A stretch of DNA of 64,000 bases from Polaribacter batillariae. Its GTDB lineage: Bacteria; Bacteroidota; Bacteroidia; Flavobacteriales; Flavobacteriaceae. The notes below the pieces were generated by a model. That model searched no databases. It was not told the DNA's origin and saw only the letters and a program-made list of their open reading frames with translations. Shown piece after piece: positions 19,087-28,481 of this stretch (within the stretch, counting starts at the first letter, position 1; every line of letters begins with the position of its first letter). The translations under genes were made by a program, and so were the position numbers. The stretch covers positions 186,001-250,000 of the forward strand of contig NZ_CP071795.1 of assembly GCF_017498485.1 (NCBI RefSeq). Reading direction: 5' to 3'.

Positions 19087-19971
19087 GTGCAGGCAAAAAC
19101 AATTTTAAAAGATTTTCCTAAACTACTAAAAAAAACAGGAATTAATTGGATAGATAGTAGTCCTTTCGAGTTAAGTGCCATTGTTGCCTATTATGCCATT
19201 TTATCTTTACCTGCTTTAATTGTAATTATTTTAAATTTAGTAGGAAATATCTGGGGAAGAGAAATTGTACAAGGAGAATTATTAGACGAAATTACAAAAG
19301 CTGTAGGCATTCAAACAGCAGAATCTATAAGAGTAATGATGTTAGATAGAGGAGATGAATCTGTTTCTATTTTTACAACAATTATTGGTGTAGGAACACT
19401 TATTTATGGTGCCACAGGAGTTTTTTACCAATTACAAGCTGCATTTGATAAAATATGGAAAGTAAAAGAAAACCCGAAAACCAACGAATTTTTAAAAATA
19501 ATTTTCGATCGCTTAAAAAGCTTTGGTTTTATTTTAATTATTGGTTTTTTGTTACTAATTAGTTTTATTTTAACGGCTTTAATTAGTTCATTTAGCAGAC
19601 GAATAGAAAAGTTTGTGCCAGATAATTTGTTCGAATATATTTATGTTGTAGATTTTTTAATGTCTATTTTATTTATTTACATTTTATTTGCAGCCATGTT
19701 TAAATATTTACCCAGTAAAAAAGTACGTTGGCGTGCTGTAAAAGTGGGCGCAGCCTTAACTGCCATTTTATTTGTAATTGGTAAATATGTATTGGCTTGG
19801 TATTTTAGCGAAATGGAGCCCGCTTCTACTTATGGGGCAGCAGGTTCTGTAATTTTAATTATGCTGTGGGTTTCTTACTCTAGTTTAATTCTGTTTTTTG
19901 GAGCACATTTTACAAAGGTATATGCAGATATGTATTTAAATAATAAAGATGAAGAAATTGTAACACTCTAA
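19087..19971 (+). CDS. YihY/BrkB-family inner membrane protein
   Basis: This 294-residue protein has about six membrane helices. The family motifs are SSPFELSAIVAYYAILSLPAL near the N-terminus, IGVGTLIYGATGVFYQLQ in the middle, and YGAAGSVILIMLWVSYSSLILFFGAHFTKVYA at the end. It was once thought to be ribonuclease BN, which is no longer accepted. Its function is unknown, perhaps in envelope integrity or transport. A GTG start at 19087 is used because no upstream ATG is in frame. It converges with an MFS gene 2 bp away. Confidence 0.9.
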   Translation: MQAKTILKDFPKLLKKTGINWIDSSPFELSAIVAYYAILSLPALIVIILNLVGNIWGREIVQGELLDEITKAVGIQTAESIRVMMLDRGDESVSIFTTIIGVGTLIYGATGVFYQLQAAFDKIWKVKENPKTNEFLKIIFDRLKSFGFILIIGFLLLISFILTALISSFSRRIEKFVPDNLFEYIYVVDFLMSILFIYILFAAMFKYLPSKKVRWRAVKVGAALTAILFVIGKYVLAWYFSEMEPASTYGAAGSVILIMLWVSYSSLILFFGAHFTKVYADMYLNNKDEEIVTL

Positions 19972-19973
19972 TC

Positions 19974-21260
19974 TTATTGAGCCTCTACATTTGGCAATTT
20001 GTAACTTAGAAATGCCCCTAAAAGACCAAATATCGATAAAACCAACAAAACTAGTTCCACAGAAAAGAGTGATGCTAAAGCACTAATTCCGCCAGTGATT
20101 AGTAAAATTAAGCCAATAATTGTGTTGCTTACAGAAACATAATCTGTTCTTTTATTTCCTTCGGCCATATTTACAACATAGGTTTTTCTGCCCAATCTTA
20201 CGCCACTATGGGCAATGCCTAGGATAAAAAAAGCCACAGGATACAACCAAAATACTTTTGCGAAATCGGTAAATACTTCAATAATTACAAACATTCCAAT
20301 TCCTAAAAAAGAGGCAATTATGGTAGCAAAAGACATTACGTTTTTACTAGAAACATCTGCCATTTTCCCCCAAACAGGTGCACTTAAAAAAGAGGCAACG
20401 CCTTTTGCAATAATAAATAAACCTAATAAATAACTTTCTTTTCCAACATTTTCTTGCGCTAACAAAACGTAAAAAGGGGCCGTTAATGCAGAACATAATA
20501 AAAGTGAACGTACAATAATAAAGTTTTTAAAACGGCGATCTTTTTTTACCAATTTTATGCTCTGTAAAACTTCTTTCCAAGTATCTTTATTTTTTTCGGT
20601 TTTACTTTTCGGTTCTTTTATTTTTGAATAAATAAATGCAGAAATTAACCACATAGCACTTGCACACAGTAAAATTCCGCTATAAAATAGGAGAGAAGCA
20701 TCGCTTTTCGATTGATACATGATTAGTAAACCTGCGAATAAAGTCAAAACTCCAGATACAGAAACTGTATAGCCTTTTAATTTTCCACGTTTGTTTTTAG
20801 GGATTGTTTTTCCTAAAACATCTTTCGAACTTACAGAACATAAACTTCTCGAAAAACTAAAAGTTATTAGCAATAAAATAATGATGCTGCCTGCTATAAA
20901 CCCATCAAAAAAATAAGCCGTTAAAGCAATTGCAAAAATAGATGTAAACTGAAAAATAGACCCAAAAACAAAAATCCATTTTCTTTTTGCTTTGGTTTTA
21001 ATGTAACTCGCCAAAAATAGTTGAGGCAACATAGAGCCAGATTCTCTAATAGGCACAATAAAACTAATCATGTAAACAGGGGCGTTTATAGAATTCATAA
21101 TCCACGCCAATACTGTTTTGGGGTTGCTTAAACTGTCTCCTAATTTGGTAAAAATACTATTTAATAATAGTAAAGAGTAGTTTCTTGGTAAATGTTCATC
21201 AACATTTTTATCATCAGTATTTAAAAAAAAATAGATTTTTTCTGAAATGGATTTTTTCAT
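19974..21260 (-). CDS. Major facilitator superfamily transporter
   Basis: This 428-residue protein has about 12 membrane helices in two bundles, split by a charged central loop at about residues 205-225 rich in Lys and Glu. The N-terminus is cytoplasmic and polar. It includes YMISFIVPIRESGSMLPQLFLASYI and RSLCSVSSKDVLGKTIPKNKRGKLKGY, which contains the charged GK/RG loop after helix 4-5. It resembles uncharacterised flavobacterial MFS permeases. Substrate is unknown. Confidence 0.85.
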   Translation of the reverse strand: MKKSISEKIYFFLNTDDKNVDEHLPRNYSLLLLNSIFTKLGDSLSNPKTVLAWIMNSINAPVYMISFIVPIRESGSMLPQLFLASYIKTKAKRKWIFVFGSIFQFTSIFAIALTAYFFDGFIAGSIIILLLITFSFSRSLCSVSSKDVLGKTIPKNKRGKLKGYTVSVSGVLTLFAGLLIMYQSKSDASLLFYSGILLCASAMWLISAFIYSKIKEPKSKTEKNKDTWKEVLQSIKLVKKDRRFKNFIIVRSLLLCSALTAPFYVLLAQENVGKESYLLGLFIIAKGVASFLSAPVWGKMADVSSKNVMSFATIIASFLGIGMFVIIEVFTDFAKVFWLYPVAFFILGIAHSGVRLGRKTYVVNMAEGNKRTDYVSVSNTIIGLILLITGGISALASLFSVELVLLVLSIFGLLGAFLSYKLPNVEAQ

Positions 21261-21334
21261 AGTGTAAAATTAGTACTATAAAATCATTTTCGAAAATCTA
21301 TTCTTAAATGTCGATATACTTTATGGATTGGTTT

Positions 21335-22702
21335 TTAATCAATCCAAATAGATTTGGTATTTACAAACTCACGAATTCCGTAGCTAGAAAGTTCTCTACC
21401 ATACCCAGAGTTTTTAATGCCTCCAAATGGTAATCTTGGGTCAGAAACCACTAATTTATTTACAAAACTGTTTCCTGCTTCTAGTTGTAAAGCTATTTTT
21501 TCTCCTCTTTGAACATCGCCAGTAATTACTCCAGAGCCCAGCCCAAAGTTAGAACTGTTTGCCAATTCAATCGCTTCTTTTTCGTTTTTTGCTTTAATTA
21601 CAGAAGCAACTGGCCCAAACAATTCTTCGTCAAAAGCGGTCATTCCAACTTTTAAATCTGCCAAAATAGTGGCAGGATAATAGGCTCCTTTTCTATCAGG
21701 AATTTTGCCTCCTAAAACCAATTTACCACCTTGTTTTACTGTTTTTTCTACTTGTTTGTGCAATTCGTCTCGTAAATCTATTCTTGCCAGCGGTCCATAA
21801 TAAACATCTTCATTTGTAGGTGCTCCCATTTTTGCATCTTTCATTTTTTGGGTAAAAAGTTGTAGAAAATTATCATAAATTTCTTCCAAAACAATAAAGC
21901 GTTTTGCAGCAATACAAGTTTGTCCATTGTTTTGTAAACGTCCATAAGTCGCTAAATCTGTCGCTTTTTCTAAGTCTGCATCTTCTAAAATGATGTATGC
22001 ATCACTTCCTCCTAACTCTAAAACGGTTTTCTTTAAATTTTCTCCTGCAATTTTAGCGATAGAACGACCTGCAGGTTCGCTTCCTGTTAAGGTTACTGCA
22101 ACAATATTTTTATCTTTAATAATGGTTTTAATATCTTGTGATTCTAAATTTAAGTTGGTAAAAACACCTTTAGGAAAGCCCGCTTTTTTAAATGCTTCTT
22201 CTAAAGCGAAAGCACAACCTTGCACATTCGAAGCATGTTTTAAAACACTGGTATTTCCAGCCATAATTGCTGGTGCAGCAAAACGAATGACTTGATAAAA
22301 TGGAAAATTCCAGGGCATTACTGCCAGTGCAACTCCCAAAGGTTGAAAAGTAACATAACTTTTACGAGCTTCTGTTTCAACAATTTTGTTTGCTAATAAT
22401 TCTTTGATATTATTGGCATAATACCTGCAAATTTTTGCACATTTTTCTATTTCTGCACGCGATTGCTTTATTATTTTTCCCATTTCTTGGGTTGCTAATT
22501 GCGCATATTCTTCTTTGTTTTCTTCAAAAATAATGGCTAATTTGTGCATTAATTTAGAGCGTTCTTCAAAACTTGTTTTTTTCCAAGTTTGGTAAGCCTC
22601 GTTAGCTTTTGTTATTTTTTCTTTGGCTTCTTTTGCAGAAAATCGATTGTAACTTTTTATCTCTTCTTCTGTTGCTGGGTTTATGGTGGTTATCTTTTTC
22701 AT
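21335..22702 (-). CDS. NAD(P)-dependent aldehyde dehydrogenase, succinate-semialdehyde type
   Basis: The 455-residue enzyme fits the short (about 455 aa) GabD2/Sad subgroup. It shows VMPWNFPFYQVIRFAAPA for cofactor binding, the catalytic Glu in VLELGGSDAYI, the catalytic Cys in NNGQTCIAAKRF, and EELFGPVASVIKAKNE near the C-terminus. It probably oxidises succinate semialdehyde or a similar aldehyde to the acid. It lies downstream of an AraC-type regulator in the same direction, separated by 224 bp of AT-rich spacer. Confidence 0.88.
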   Translation of the reverse strand: MKKITTINPATEEEIKSYNRFSAKEAKEKITKANEAYQTWKKTSFEERSKLMHKLAIIFEENKEEYAQLATQEMGKIIKQSRAEIEKCAKICRYYANNIKELLANKIVETEARKSYVTFQPLGVALAVMPWNFPFYQVIRFAAPAIMAGNTSVLKHASNVQGCAFALEEAFKKAGFPKGVFTNLNLESQDIKTIIKDKNIVAVTLTGSEPAGRSIAKIAGENLKKTVLELGGSDAYIILEDADLEKATDLATYGRLQNNGQTCIAAKRFIVLEEIYDNFLQLFTQKMKDAKMGAPTNEDVYYGPLARIDLRDELHKQVEKTVKQGGKLVLGGKIPDRKGAYYPATILADLKVGMTAFDEELFGPVASVIKAKNEKEAIELANSSNFGLGSGVITGDVQRGEKIALQLEAGNSFVNKLVVSDPRLPFGGIKNSGYGRELSSYGIREFVNTKSIWID

Positions 22703-22926
22703 TTTTAGGATTGTTATTATTTTAAATGTAGATTTTAAAGATGATTTACGAAGACCTAATTTCTTGAAAAATTGTGAGTTTGTAAGGTCTTCATTTCAAA
22801 ATATATGCTGTTTTTTTAATTATGTATTTTTTCTTTGTAGTTCGTAAATTTTATCAAAATAAATTACACGTTTAGAAAATAATTTACTGTCAAATGGATA
22901 TAGATTTTAAATCGAATATATAAATG

Positions 22927-23814
22927 CTACCCAGCAAAGGTAGGTACACGTTTTAACAACCTATATTCTCCATTATTTTTAAATTCTTTAATAGAAGTGC
23001 CCACATATCGTTTAAAGGTTTTCGATAAGTGGCTTACATCTGTAAAAGCCAATTCATCAGCAATTTGTGTAAGTGTATAGTCGGAATTTAATAAACGTAT
23101 TTCTACCAATTTTAGCTTTGCTTTGATAATGTATTCTCGCAAAGAAATTTTAACTTGCTTTTTAAAAAACTCACTTACATAAGTGGGAGACATCATAAAC
23201 ACAGACGCTAAATGTTCTACTTTTAAAAGTTCTGGTTTTTGAATATTTTCATTGATATAAGCTAACATTTTTAGAATTCTGTGATCGGTATTGCTGTTGG
23301 AAACTTTTAAAACATCTGCATTTTTTATATTTCGGATAATTAACTCTAAAATACTCGTCATTAAACTAGTAATTAAAGAAACAGATTCGTTTCCATAATT
23401 TCTAGACTCCTGTAAAATAATAGCCATTAAATGTTCGATGTGTTTTCGATCCAATTCGTTTTTAATAATATCTCCAGGTAATTGATTATAGTTTGCCAAA
23501 ATGTAAGAAGCCTCTTTAAACCATTCGTTTCTATTGATAGATTTATGATGAATATGCTTAAAAATAGCATCTGTAAACTTTAAAAAAACGAAAGTGGTTG
23601 GTTTTTTTATATTAAAAGAGTGGCAACGCAAAGGAGGCAACAAAAAAATGTTTCCTTCTTTATATTGATGTTGGTTGTAGTTAATGCACTGTTTTCCTTT
23701 ACCTTGCTTGATTAAAACCAACTCAAAATAATTGTTTTTTGTGGGTCTTTGTTTCCATTCCGAAAGCTTTATTTCTTGTATTTCAAAAGGTTTGTAGGTT
23801 TCTAAAACTTGCAT
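22927..23814 (-). CDS. AraC-family transcriptional regulator
   Basis: The 295-residue protein has an N-terminal cupin-like sensing domain (about 10-160, with KEGNIFLLPPLRCHSF) and a C-terminal double helix-turn-helix AraC domain (about 190-290). The latter includes KVEHLASVFMMSPTYVSEFFKKQ and LTQIADELAFTDVSHLSKTFKRYVG. It is divergent from the MDR oxidoreductase at 23986, with 171 bp between the start codons. That suggests it may control this gene and perhaps the aldehyde dehydrogenase downstream. The effector is unknown. Confidence 0.92.
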   Translation of the reverse strand: MQVLETYKPFEIQEIKLSEWKQRPTKNNYFELVLIKQGKGKQCINYNQHQYKEGNIFLLPPLRCHSFNIKKPTTFVFLKFTDAIFKHIHHKSINRNEWFKEASYILANYNQLPGDIIKNELDRKHIEHLMAIILQESRNYGNESVSLITSLMTSILELIIRNIKNADVLKVSNSNTDHRILKMLAYINENIQKPELLKVEHLASVFMMSPTYVSEFFKKQVKISLREYIIKAKLKLVEIRLLNSDYTLTQIADELAFTDVSHLSKTFKRYVGTSIKEFKNNGEYRLLKRVPTFAG

Positions 23815-23842
23815 TTTTATTGCTTTTTATCAAATAATTGTA

Positions 23843-23850
23843 CAAATCTA
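23843..23850 (-). promoter_or_regulatory. Putative -7 element for the AraC-type regulator gene
   Basis: The minus strand reads TAGATTTG, a match to TAnnTTTG, 29 bases before the start codon. Confidence 0.45.
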
Positions 23851-23949
23851 TAAAAATTGAACTGTATTTGTATTTTTTTTAAGTTAATAAACCTTTAAAA
23901 GTACAACAATGTCCGTCTAAAATACCAAAATAAACGAGAATATTGCCTG

Positions 23950-23957
23950 TATCTTTG
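23950..23957 (+). promoter_or_regulatory. Putative -7 element for the MDR oxidoreductase gene
   Basis: TATCTTTG matches TAnnTTTG and lies 29 bases before the ATG at 23986. The divergent arrangement with the AraC-type gene makes this spacer the likely site of regulation. Confidence 0.5.
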
Positions 23958-23985
23958 CCTTATAATTATAAAAAAATAACAAATT

Positions 23986-24999
23986 ATGAAAGCCATAGGA
24001 TTTAAAAAATCGTACCCGATAGAAAATAAAAATAGTTTTATTTTTTTTGAAACAGCAAAGCCAAAACCTACAGATTTCGATCTTTTAGTAAAAGTGCAAG
24101 CCAACTCTGTAAATCCGGTTGATTTTAAAATTAGACAAAGTGCTGCAAAAGACAACACATTAGAAACACCAAAAATAATTGGTTGGGATGCTGTTGGAGT
24201 TGTGGAAGCAGTAGGTGAAAAAACCTCTAAATTTAAGGTAGGTGATGCCGTTTTTTATGCAGGTGATATTACCAGAAGTGGCAGCAATGCCGAGTTTCAA
24301 TTAGTAGATGAAAGAATTGTTGGTAAAAAACCAAAAAACATTTCTATTGAAGCAGCAGCAGCCATGCCTTTAACAAGTTTAACTGCTTATGAGGCTTTGT
24401 TCGATCGAATTCGAATTAACCCCCAAAAAGATAAAGGAAAATCTGTTTTAATATTGGCAGGTGCAGGTGGTGTTGGGTCGATTGCGATTCAATTGGCAAA
24501 AAAATTAGGTAATTTAACCGTAATTGCAACAGCTTCTCGCGAAGATTCTATTCAGTGGTGCAAAGATTTAGGAGCCGATTTTGTTGTAAATCATTATAAC
24601 TTAAAAGAAGAATTAGAAAAAATAGGGCATAAAGAGGTAAATTATATTTTAGATTTTGTCGATTTAGAAGGTTATTGGGAAACCATCGCAGAAATTATTA
24701 AACCACAAGGGCATATCGTTTCTATTACCCAAAGCAGTAAACCTTTAAATTTAAACCTTTTAAAAAGCAAAAGTGTTACTTTTTCTTGGGAATTAATGTA
24801 CACTCGTTCTATGTACAACACAAACGATATTGCTAGACAACACGAAATATTAAATAATATTTCCGAATTATTAGACAAAGGAATCTTAAAATCTACTTTA
24901 ACAACCACTTTACATGGTTTTTCTGTCGAGAATTTTAAAAAAACCCATAGATTACAAGAATCTGGAAAATCTATAGGCAAAACAGTTGTTTTATTTTAG
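23986..24999 (+). CDS. Zinc-type alcohol dehydrogenase-like (MDR) oxidoreductase
   Basis: This 337-residue protein has the MDR layout. A GroES-like domain (about 1-130) contains NSVNPVDFKIRQ and IIGWDAVGVVEAVGEKTSKFKVGDAVFY. It is followed by a Rossmann domain with LILAGAGGVGSIAIQLAKKL. The catalytic-zinc cysteine and histidine are not seen, so it is probably a zinc-free NADPH quinone/enone reductase of the group annotated as zinc-binding alcohol dehydrogenase family (TIGR02817 type). It is divergent from an AraC-type regulator, suggesting inducible control. Confidence 0.88.
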   Translation: MKAIGFKKSYPIENKNSFIFFETAKPKPTDFDLLVKVQANSVNPVDFKIRQSAAKDNTLETPKIIGWDAVGVVEAVGEKTSKFKVGDAVFYAGDITRSGSNAEFQLVDERIVGKKPKNISIEAAAAMPLTSLTAYEALFDRIRINPQKDKGKSVLILAGAGGVGSIAIQLAKKLGNLTVIATASREDSIQWCKDLGADFVVNHYNLKEELEKIGHKEVNYILDFVDLEGYWETIAEIIKPQGHIVSITQSSKPLNLNLLKSKSVTFSWELMYTRSMYNTNDIARQHEILNNISELLDKGILKSTLTTTLHGFSVENFKKTHRLQESGKSIGKTVVLF

Positions 25000-25079
25000 T
25001 GTTTATCAGCAAAATAAATACCCATTTAACCGAAAAGAATTCCTTAAGGTTATGCCTATATTTTTAGTTAAAAAGAAAG

Positions 25080-25107
25080 CTCATCATTTTTTTTGATGAG
25101 TTTTTTT
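25080..25107 (+). terminator. Terminator after the MDR oxidoreductase gene
   Basis: CTCATCA pairs with TGATGAG around a T-rich loop and is followed by a seven-T run. Confidence 0.85.
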
Positions 25108-25202
25108 GATGTATTTTTTTCGTTGAAATTAATTTCTTTTTTCTTTAAAGAGTCTTTACAATGTTGCTTAATTTGTTTGCCTAATTAGTAAATAATTAGC
25201 CC

Positions 25203-25210
25203 TAGATTTG
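25203..25210 (+). promoter_or_regulatory. Putative -7 element for the DEAD-box helicase gene
   Basis: TAGATTTG matches TAnnTTTG with a TTG at 25177-25179. It leaves a leader of about 60 bases before the ATG at 25279. Confidence 0.5.
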
Positions 25211-25278
25211 CAAAACTTACAAAGTCTATAAAATTGTTAATTCTTAGCAATTTTTAAAGTTTTTTTTAAAATTATAAA

Positions 25279-26592
25279 ATGGCAAATCATAAAAAAGAGC
25301 AACAAGATATTTTAGATAAATTAAATATCAAACAGTTAAATCCTATGCAAATAGAGGCAACTGCTGTTATTGAAAAAACCGACAATACAATATTGCTATC
25401 GCCAACAGGAACAGGAAAAACACTGGCTTTTTTATTACCAATCATTAAAAATTTAGATCCCGAAAATTCAAATATTCAAGTACTTATTTTGGTACCTTCT
25501 AGAGAATTAGCGATTCAAATAGAACAGGTTGTGCGTGAAATGGGTTCTGGCTACAAAGTTAATGCGGTTTATGGTGGAAGACCCATCTCTAAAGATAAAA
25601 TAGAATTGAAACATGTACCTGCGATTTTAATTGGAACACCAGGTAGAATTTCCGATCACTTTAGTAACGAACGTTTTTCTAGAGATTGCATTAAAACGTT
25701 AGTTTTAGACGAGTTCGATAAGTCTTTAGAAGTTGGTTTTGAGTACGAAATGAGGCAAATTATAAAACAATTACCTGCTTTAAGTAAACGCATTTTAACT
25801 TCTGCAACACAAGGGATTAGCATTCCTGATTTTGTTGAATTAAAACAACCCAAAACCATTAATTATTTAAAAGGAAAAAAAGTTTCTAAATTAGAAATTA
25901 AAACCGTTATTTCTCCTGCAAAAAACAAACTAAATACACTTTTACATTTGTTAAATCATTTAGGAAATCAACAAGGAATTATTTTTTGTAATTTAAAAGA
26001 TAGTATCAACAATCTAAGTACTTTTTTAGAAAGTAAAAACATAAAACATGGTTGTTTTAGCGGCGGAATGGAGCAAAAAGACAGAGAGCGTGCTTTGATA
26101 AAATTTAGCAATGGAACCTACCAAATTTTAATTGCAACAGATTTGGCTGCAAGAGGAATTGATGTTCCAGAAATGAATTACATTATTCATTATGAATTGC
26201 CTCTAGCTTTAGAAGAATTTACCCACAGAAATGGACGCACAGCAAGGGTTTCTGCAGAAGGAACTGCCTATGTTTTAAAGTGGAAAGATCAACTTTTACC
26301 TGAATTTATAAAAGATGCTGAAGTGGTAGATATTACGAAACAAGCAGAAAGAAAAATGCCTTATTGGGAAACTGTTTTTATTTCTGGCGGAAGAAAAGAC
26401 AAAATTTCGAAAGGAGACATTGCAGGTTTATTTATTAAACAAGGAAAATTAAAAAGAGAGCAGTTAGGAACCATCAATTTAAAACAAGATTGCGCTTTTG
26501 TGGCTGTTCCGTTAACTTTAGCAACTCGTTTGGTAGAAAAATTGAACAACTCTCGTTTAAAAAAGAAGAAAGTTAGAATCTATAAGGCTTAA
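25279..26592 (+). CDS. DEAD-box RNA helicase, DbpA-like
   Basis: The 437-residue helicase has the Q motif region (LNPMQIEA), Walker A SPTGTGKT, PSRELA, GTPGR, a DEFD variant of the DEAD box in LVLDEFDKSLE, SAT as TSATQ, ATDLAARGID, and motif VI as HRNGRTAR. The last ~75 residues resemble the DbpA RNA-binding domain, which directs DbpA to 23S rRNA helix 92. A role in large-subunit ribosome assembly is likely. The DEFD and HRNGRTAR deviations from DEAD and HRxGRxGR look like subgroup traits rather than damage. Confidence 0.93.
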   Translation: MANHKKEQQDILDKLNIKQLNPMQIEATAVIEKTDNTILLSPTGTGKTLAFLLPIIKNLDPENSNIQVLILVPSRELAIQIEQVVREMGSGYKVNAVYGGRPISKDKIELKHVPAILIGTPGRISDHFSNERFSRDCIKTLVLDEFDKSLEVGFEYEMRQIIKQLPALSKRILTSATQGISIPDFVELKQPKTINYLKGKKVSKLEIKTVISPAKNKLNTLLHLLNHLGNQQGIIFCNLKDSINNLSTFLESKNIKHGCFSGGMEQKDRERALIKFSNGTYQILIATDLAARGIDVPEMNYIIHYELPLALEEFTHRNGRTARVSAEGTAYVLKWKDQLLPEFIKDAEVVDITKQAERKMPYWETVFISGGRKDKISKGDIAGLFIKQGKLKREQLGTINLKQDCAFVAVPLTLATRLVEKLNNSRLKKKKVRIYKA

Positions 26593-26996
26593 ATAGACAA
26601 TATTTAAAAAATAATATTCTCTACAAATTGAATCTACTATAGAGGAAAACTGAAAAATGTGGAACGCTCTCTCGCCCGCAAAATTTTGGAAAATTGAGGA
26701 AAAATGAACCAAAAAATGTTTGAATTTACTCAAACTTTGAAAATCAGTTTTGCGGAATTCTTACTCAAACTCTGAATTTAGAAAGTTTGTGGAATTGAGC
26801 AAAATGCGGAAAATCACTCTAATGCAGAATTAAAAACTTGGCGGAATAATCACTAAAAAACAAAATTATAAACTAAAAAAAACTACGAAAACGCCAACAC
26901 CATTTATAAAAAATGGCTACTTTTAGCCTAATTAAAAGTACAAATTTCTATAAATAAAGATGTTAGCAGTAACTACAGAACAGACTCAAGAACATT
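26593..26996. repeat. Repeat-rich spacer with cassette-boundary-like motifs
   Basis: About 400 bp without a gene. The first part (26655-26870) holds degenerate internal repeats of ACTCAAACT.TGAA and GCGGAAT type. The second part holds CGCCAACACCATTTATAAAAA, AAATGGCTACTTTTAGCC and GATGTTAGCAGTAACTAC just before the next ATG. I associate similar CGCCAACAC...GTTAGC...CTGCCAA elements with variable inserts in flavobacterial genomes. A matching CTACTGCCAATAGTTATTAC follows the two small genes at 27621-27641. Confidence 0.5.
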
Positions 26997-27461
26997 ATGA
27001 ATTTTAAAACATTTTTTCATTACATAAGTTATCTACAATATCCCTTAATGTTGATTGGGCTTTATTTTGCTTTTAAACCATATTTTTACGGAATAGAAGA
27101 ATTAAAAAGAAATCCTGATTTAATTTTTCAAAATTTAAATTCATTATTGATTTTTATGGGACTTGGAGTAAGTTTTTCCTCATTACAAGATACTACTAAA
27201 ACTCAAAATAAGTTTTCTGAAAACATTTGGAAAAACCCTAAAAAAGGGAAAATTATGATTTCTTTGATAAGTCTTATGATTTTATCTTTTTTAACTTTTG
27301 GACTAATTGGATATTATTTTACAGAAATTGGAATTTTAAAAGAATTGTCTATTGGAATTATTGTTTTAGGGTTAGGAATGTTTGGTTTTTTAAAAGCAAC
27401 AATTGAAATGTTTGAAAATCATAGAATAGATAAAAATAATAATGAACGAAAACAAAAATAA
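26997..27461 (+). CDS. Small membrane protein of unknown function
   Basis: This 154-residue protein has about four hydrophobic helices: two in residues 10-60, separated by the polar FKPYFYGIEELKRNPDLIFQN, and two at about 85-110 and 115-135. It ends in a basic tail (HRIDKNNNERKQK). I do not recognise a named family. It lies inside a repeat-bounded segment together with the overlapping 59-residue protein, which looks like a small mobile cassette. Base composition is close to that of its neighbours. Confidence 0.7.
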   Translation: MNFKTFFHYISYLQYPLMLIGLYFAFKPYFYGIEELKRNPDLIFQNLNSLLIFMGLGVSFSSLQDTTKTQNKFSENIWKNPKKGKIMISLISLMILSFLTFGLIGYYFTEIGILKELSIGIIVLGLGMFGFLKATIEMFENHRIDKNNNERKQK

Positions 27462-27621
27462 AACCTTGAGTGTTTTTTTAGTAACTATAGGTGTAATTGG
27501 AATTATTGCAGGCATATTTCTAGCGGTAAGTGGAAATAAAACTACAGGAATATCTGGTTCAATAGCAAGTGCTGGAATTACTATAAAAGGAATTCGCGAT
27601 ATTATAAAAATAAAAAAATAA
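27442..27621 (+). CDS. Very small membrane protein (59 aa), overlapping the previous gene
   Basis: The frame MNENKNKTLSVFLVTIGVIG... runs for 59 codons from the ATG at 27442. It has one or two hydrophobic segments (about 10-30, then a Gly/Ser/Ile-rich second half) and a basic end (IKIKK). It overlaps the stop of the preceding gene by 20 bp in another frame, which suggests translational coupling. No family is recognised. Its stop codon runs straight into the CTACTGCCAA boundary-like repeat. Confidence 0.6.
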   Translation: MNENKNKTLSVFLVTIGVIGIIAGIFLAVSGNKTTGISGSIASAGITIKGIRDIIKIKK

Positions 27622-27686
27622 CTACTGCCAATAGTTATTACAGTAATTTTTAAACCATAAAATAATGGTGTTAATTAAAAAGATTG

Positions 27687-28478
27687 TTAAGGCGCTGCAG
27701 TAACTGCACCTAGTGTATATAACTGCTCTAGAGTAGGAGATTCGCTACCACCTACAGGTTCTAGAGTAATACCAAATGCTTCAGATTCGTTTGCATTTTC
27801 TATGGTAAAAATCTTGTTAGCATCTGTTGTAAACGTTTCTAAGGTTCCTAAACTTGTAGGAGTTAAAGGACTTAGTTTTAATGACCAAACTTGATATACT
27901 TTTCCTTTTGGTGGGTCTGGCAAACCTTTTGCATCTAAATAAATACTGTTTGTTTTTTTGTCCCAATACACTTTTGCGTAAGAGTTCGGAGAAACTTTTT
28001 GACCAGCAAGAGGCACAGAAATAATGTCTTTATCTCTAAAAATAGAAATCAACTTTTCTGCCTCGGCCAAATTATTAGATGCCTTGTCTATTTGTTCTTC
28101 TAACTGTTGTTTTTCTGTAGCAATTTGCTCTTTTAATTGGTTGTTTTGCGAAATGGACCAAATTAAAACACAACCAATAACAATAGAAGCTACCCAACCA
28201 GAATATTGTAACCAATTATTTTTAGGTTTAGAAATCGAAATTACTTTTGTTTCTTTACCTTCAATTTCTTTTTGTATGGTTGTAAATAAATAAGAGGCAT
28301 CTTTTTTAGAAGCTGCTGCAGTAAGCTTTACAATGGCATTTTCTATTGATAACACTTCTGCTAACAATTCTGGGTTTTCTTGAATTGCGGCATGCACTTC
28401 TTCATTCTCTTTTTCTGAGAGTGAACCTGCAACGTACAGTTCTAAAATTCCTGATGCTATGTATTCTTTTGTATTCAT
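27687..28478 (-). CDS. RskA-type anti-sigma factor
   Basis: This 263-residue protein has an N-terminal cytoplasmic anti-sigma domain (about 1-85, with ASGILELYVAGSLSEKENEEV), one membrane helix (WVASIVIGCVLIWSIS), a coiled-coil stretch rich in Glu/Gln/Lys (about 115-145), and a periplasmic RskA domain with AKVYWDKKTNSIYLDAKGL and VYQVWSLKL. It would hold the ECF sigma factor encoded 3 bp upstream at the membrane until a signal triggers release. Such factors are often released by regulated proteolysis. Confidence 0.9.
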   Translation of the reverse strand: MNTKEYIASGILELYVAGSLSEKENEEVHAAIQENPELLAEVLSIENAIVKLTAAASKKDASYLFTTIQKEIEGKETKVISISKPKNNWLQYSGWVASIVIGCVLIWSISQNNQLKEQIATEKQQLEEQIDKASNNLAEAEKLISIFRDKDIISVPLAGQKVSPNSYAKVYWDKKTNSIYLDAKGLPDPPKGKVYQVWSLKLSPLTPTSLGTLETFTTDANKIFTIENANESEAFGITLEPVGGSESPTLEQLYTLGAVTAAP

Positions 28479-28481
28479 TTA

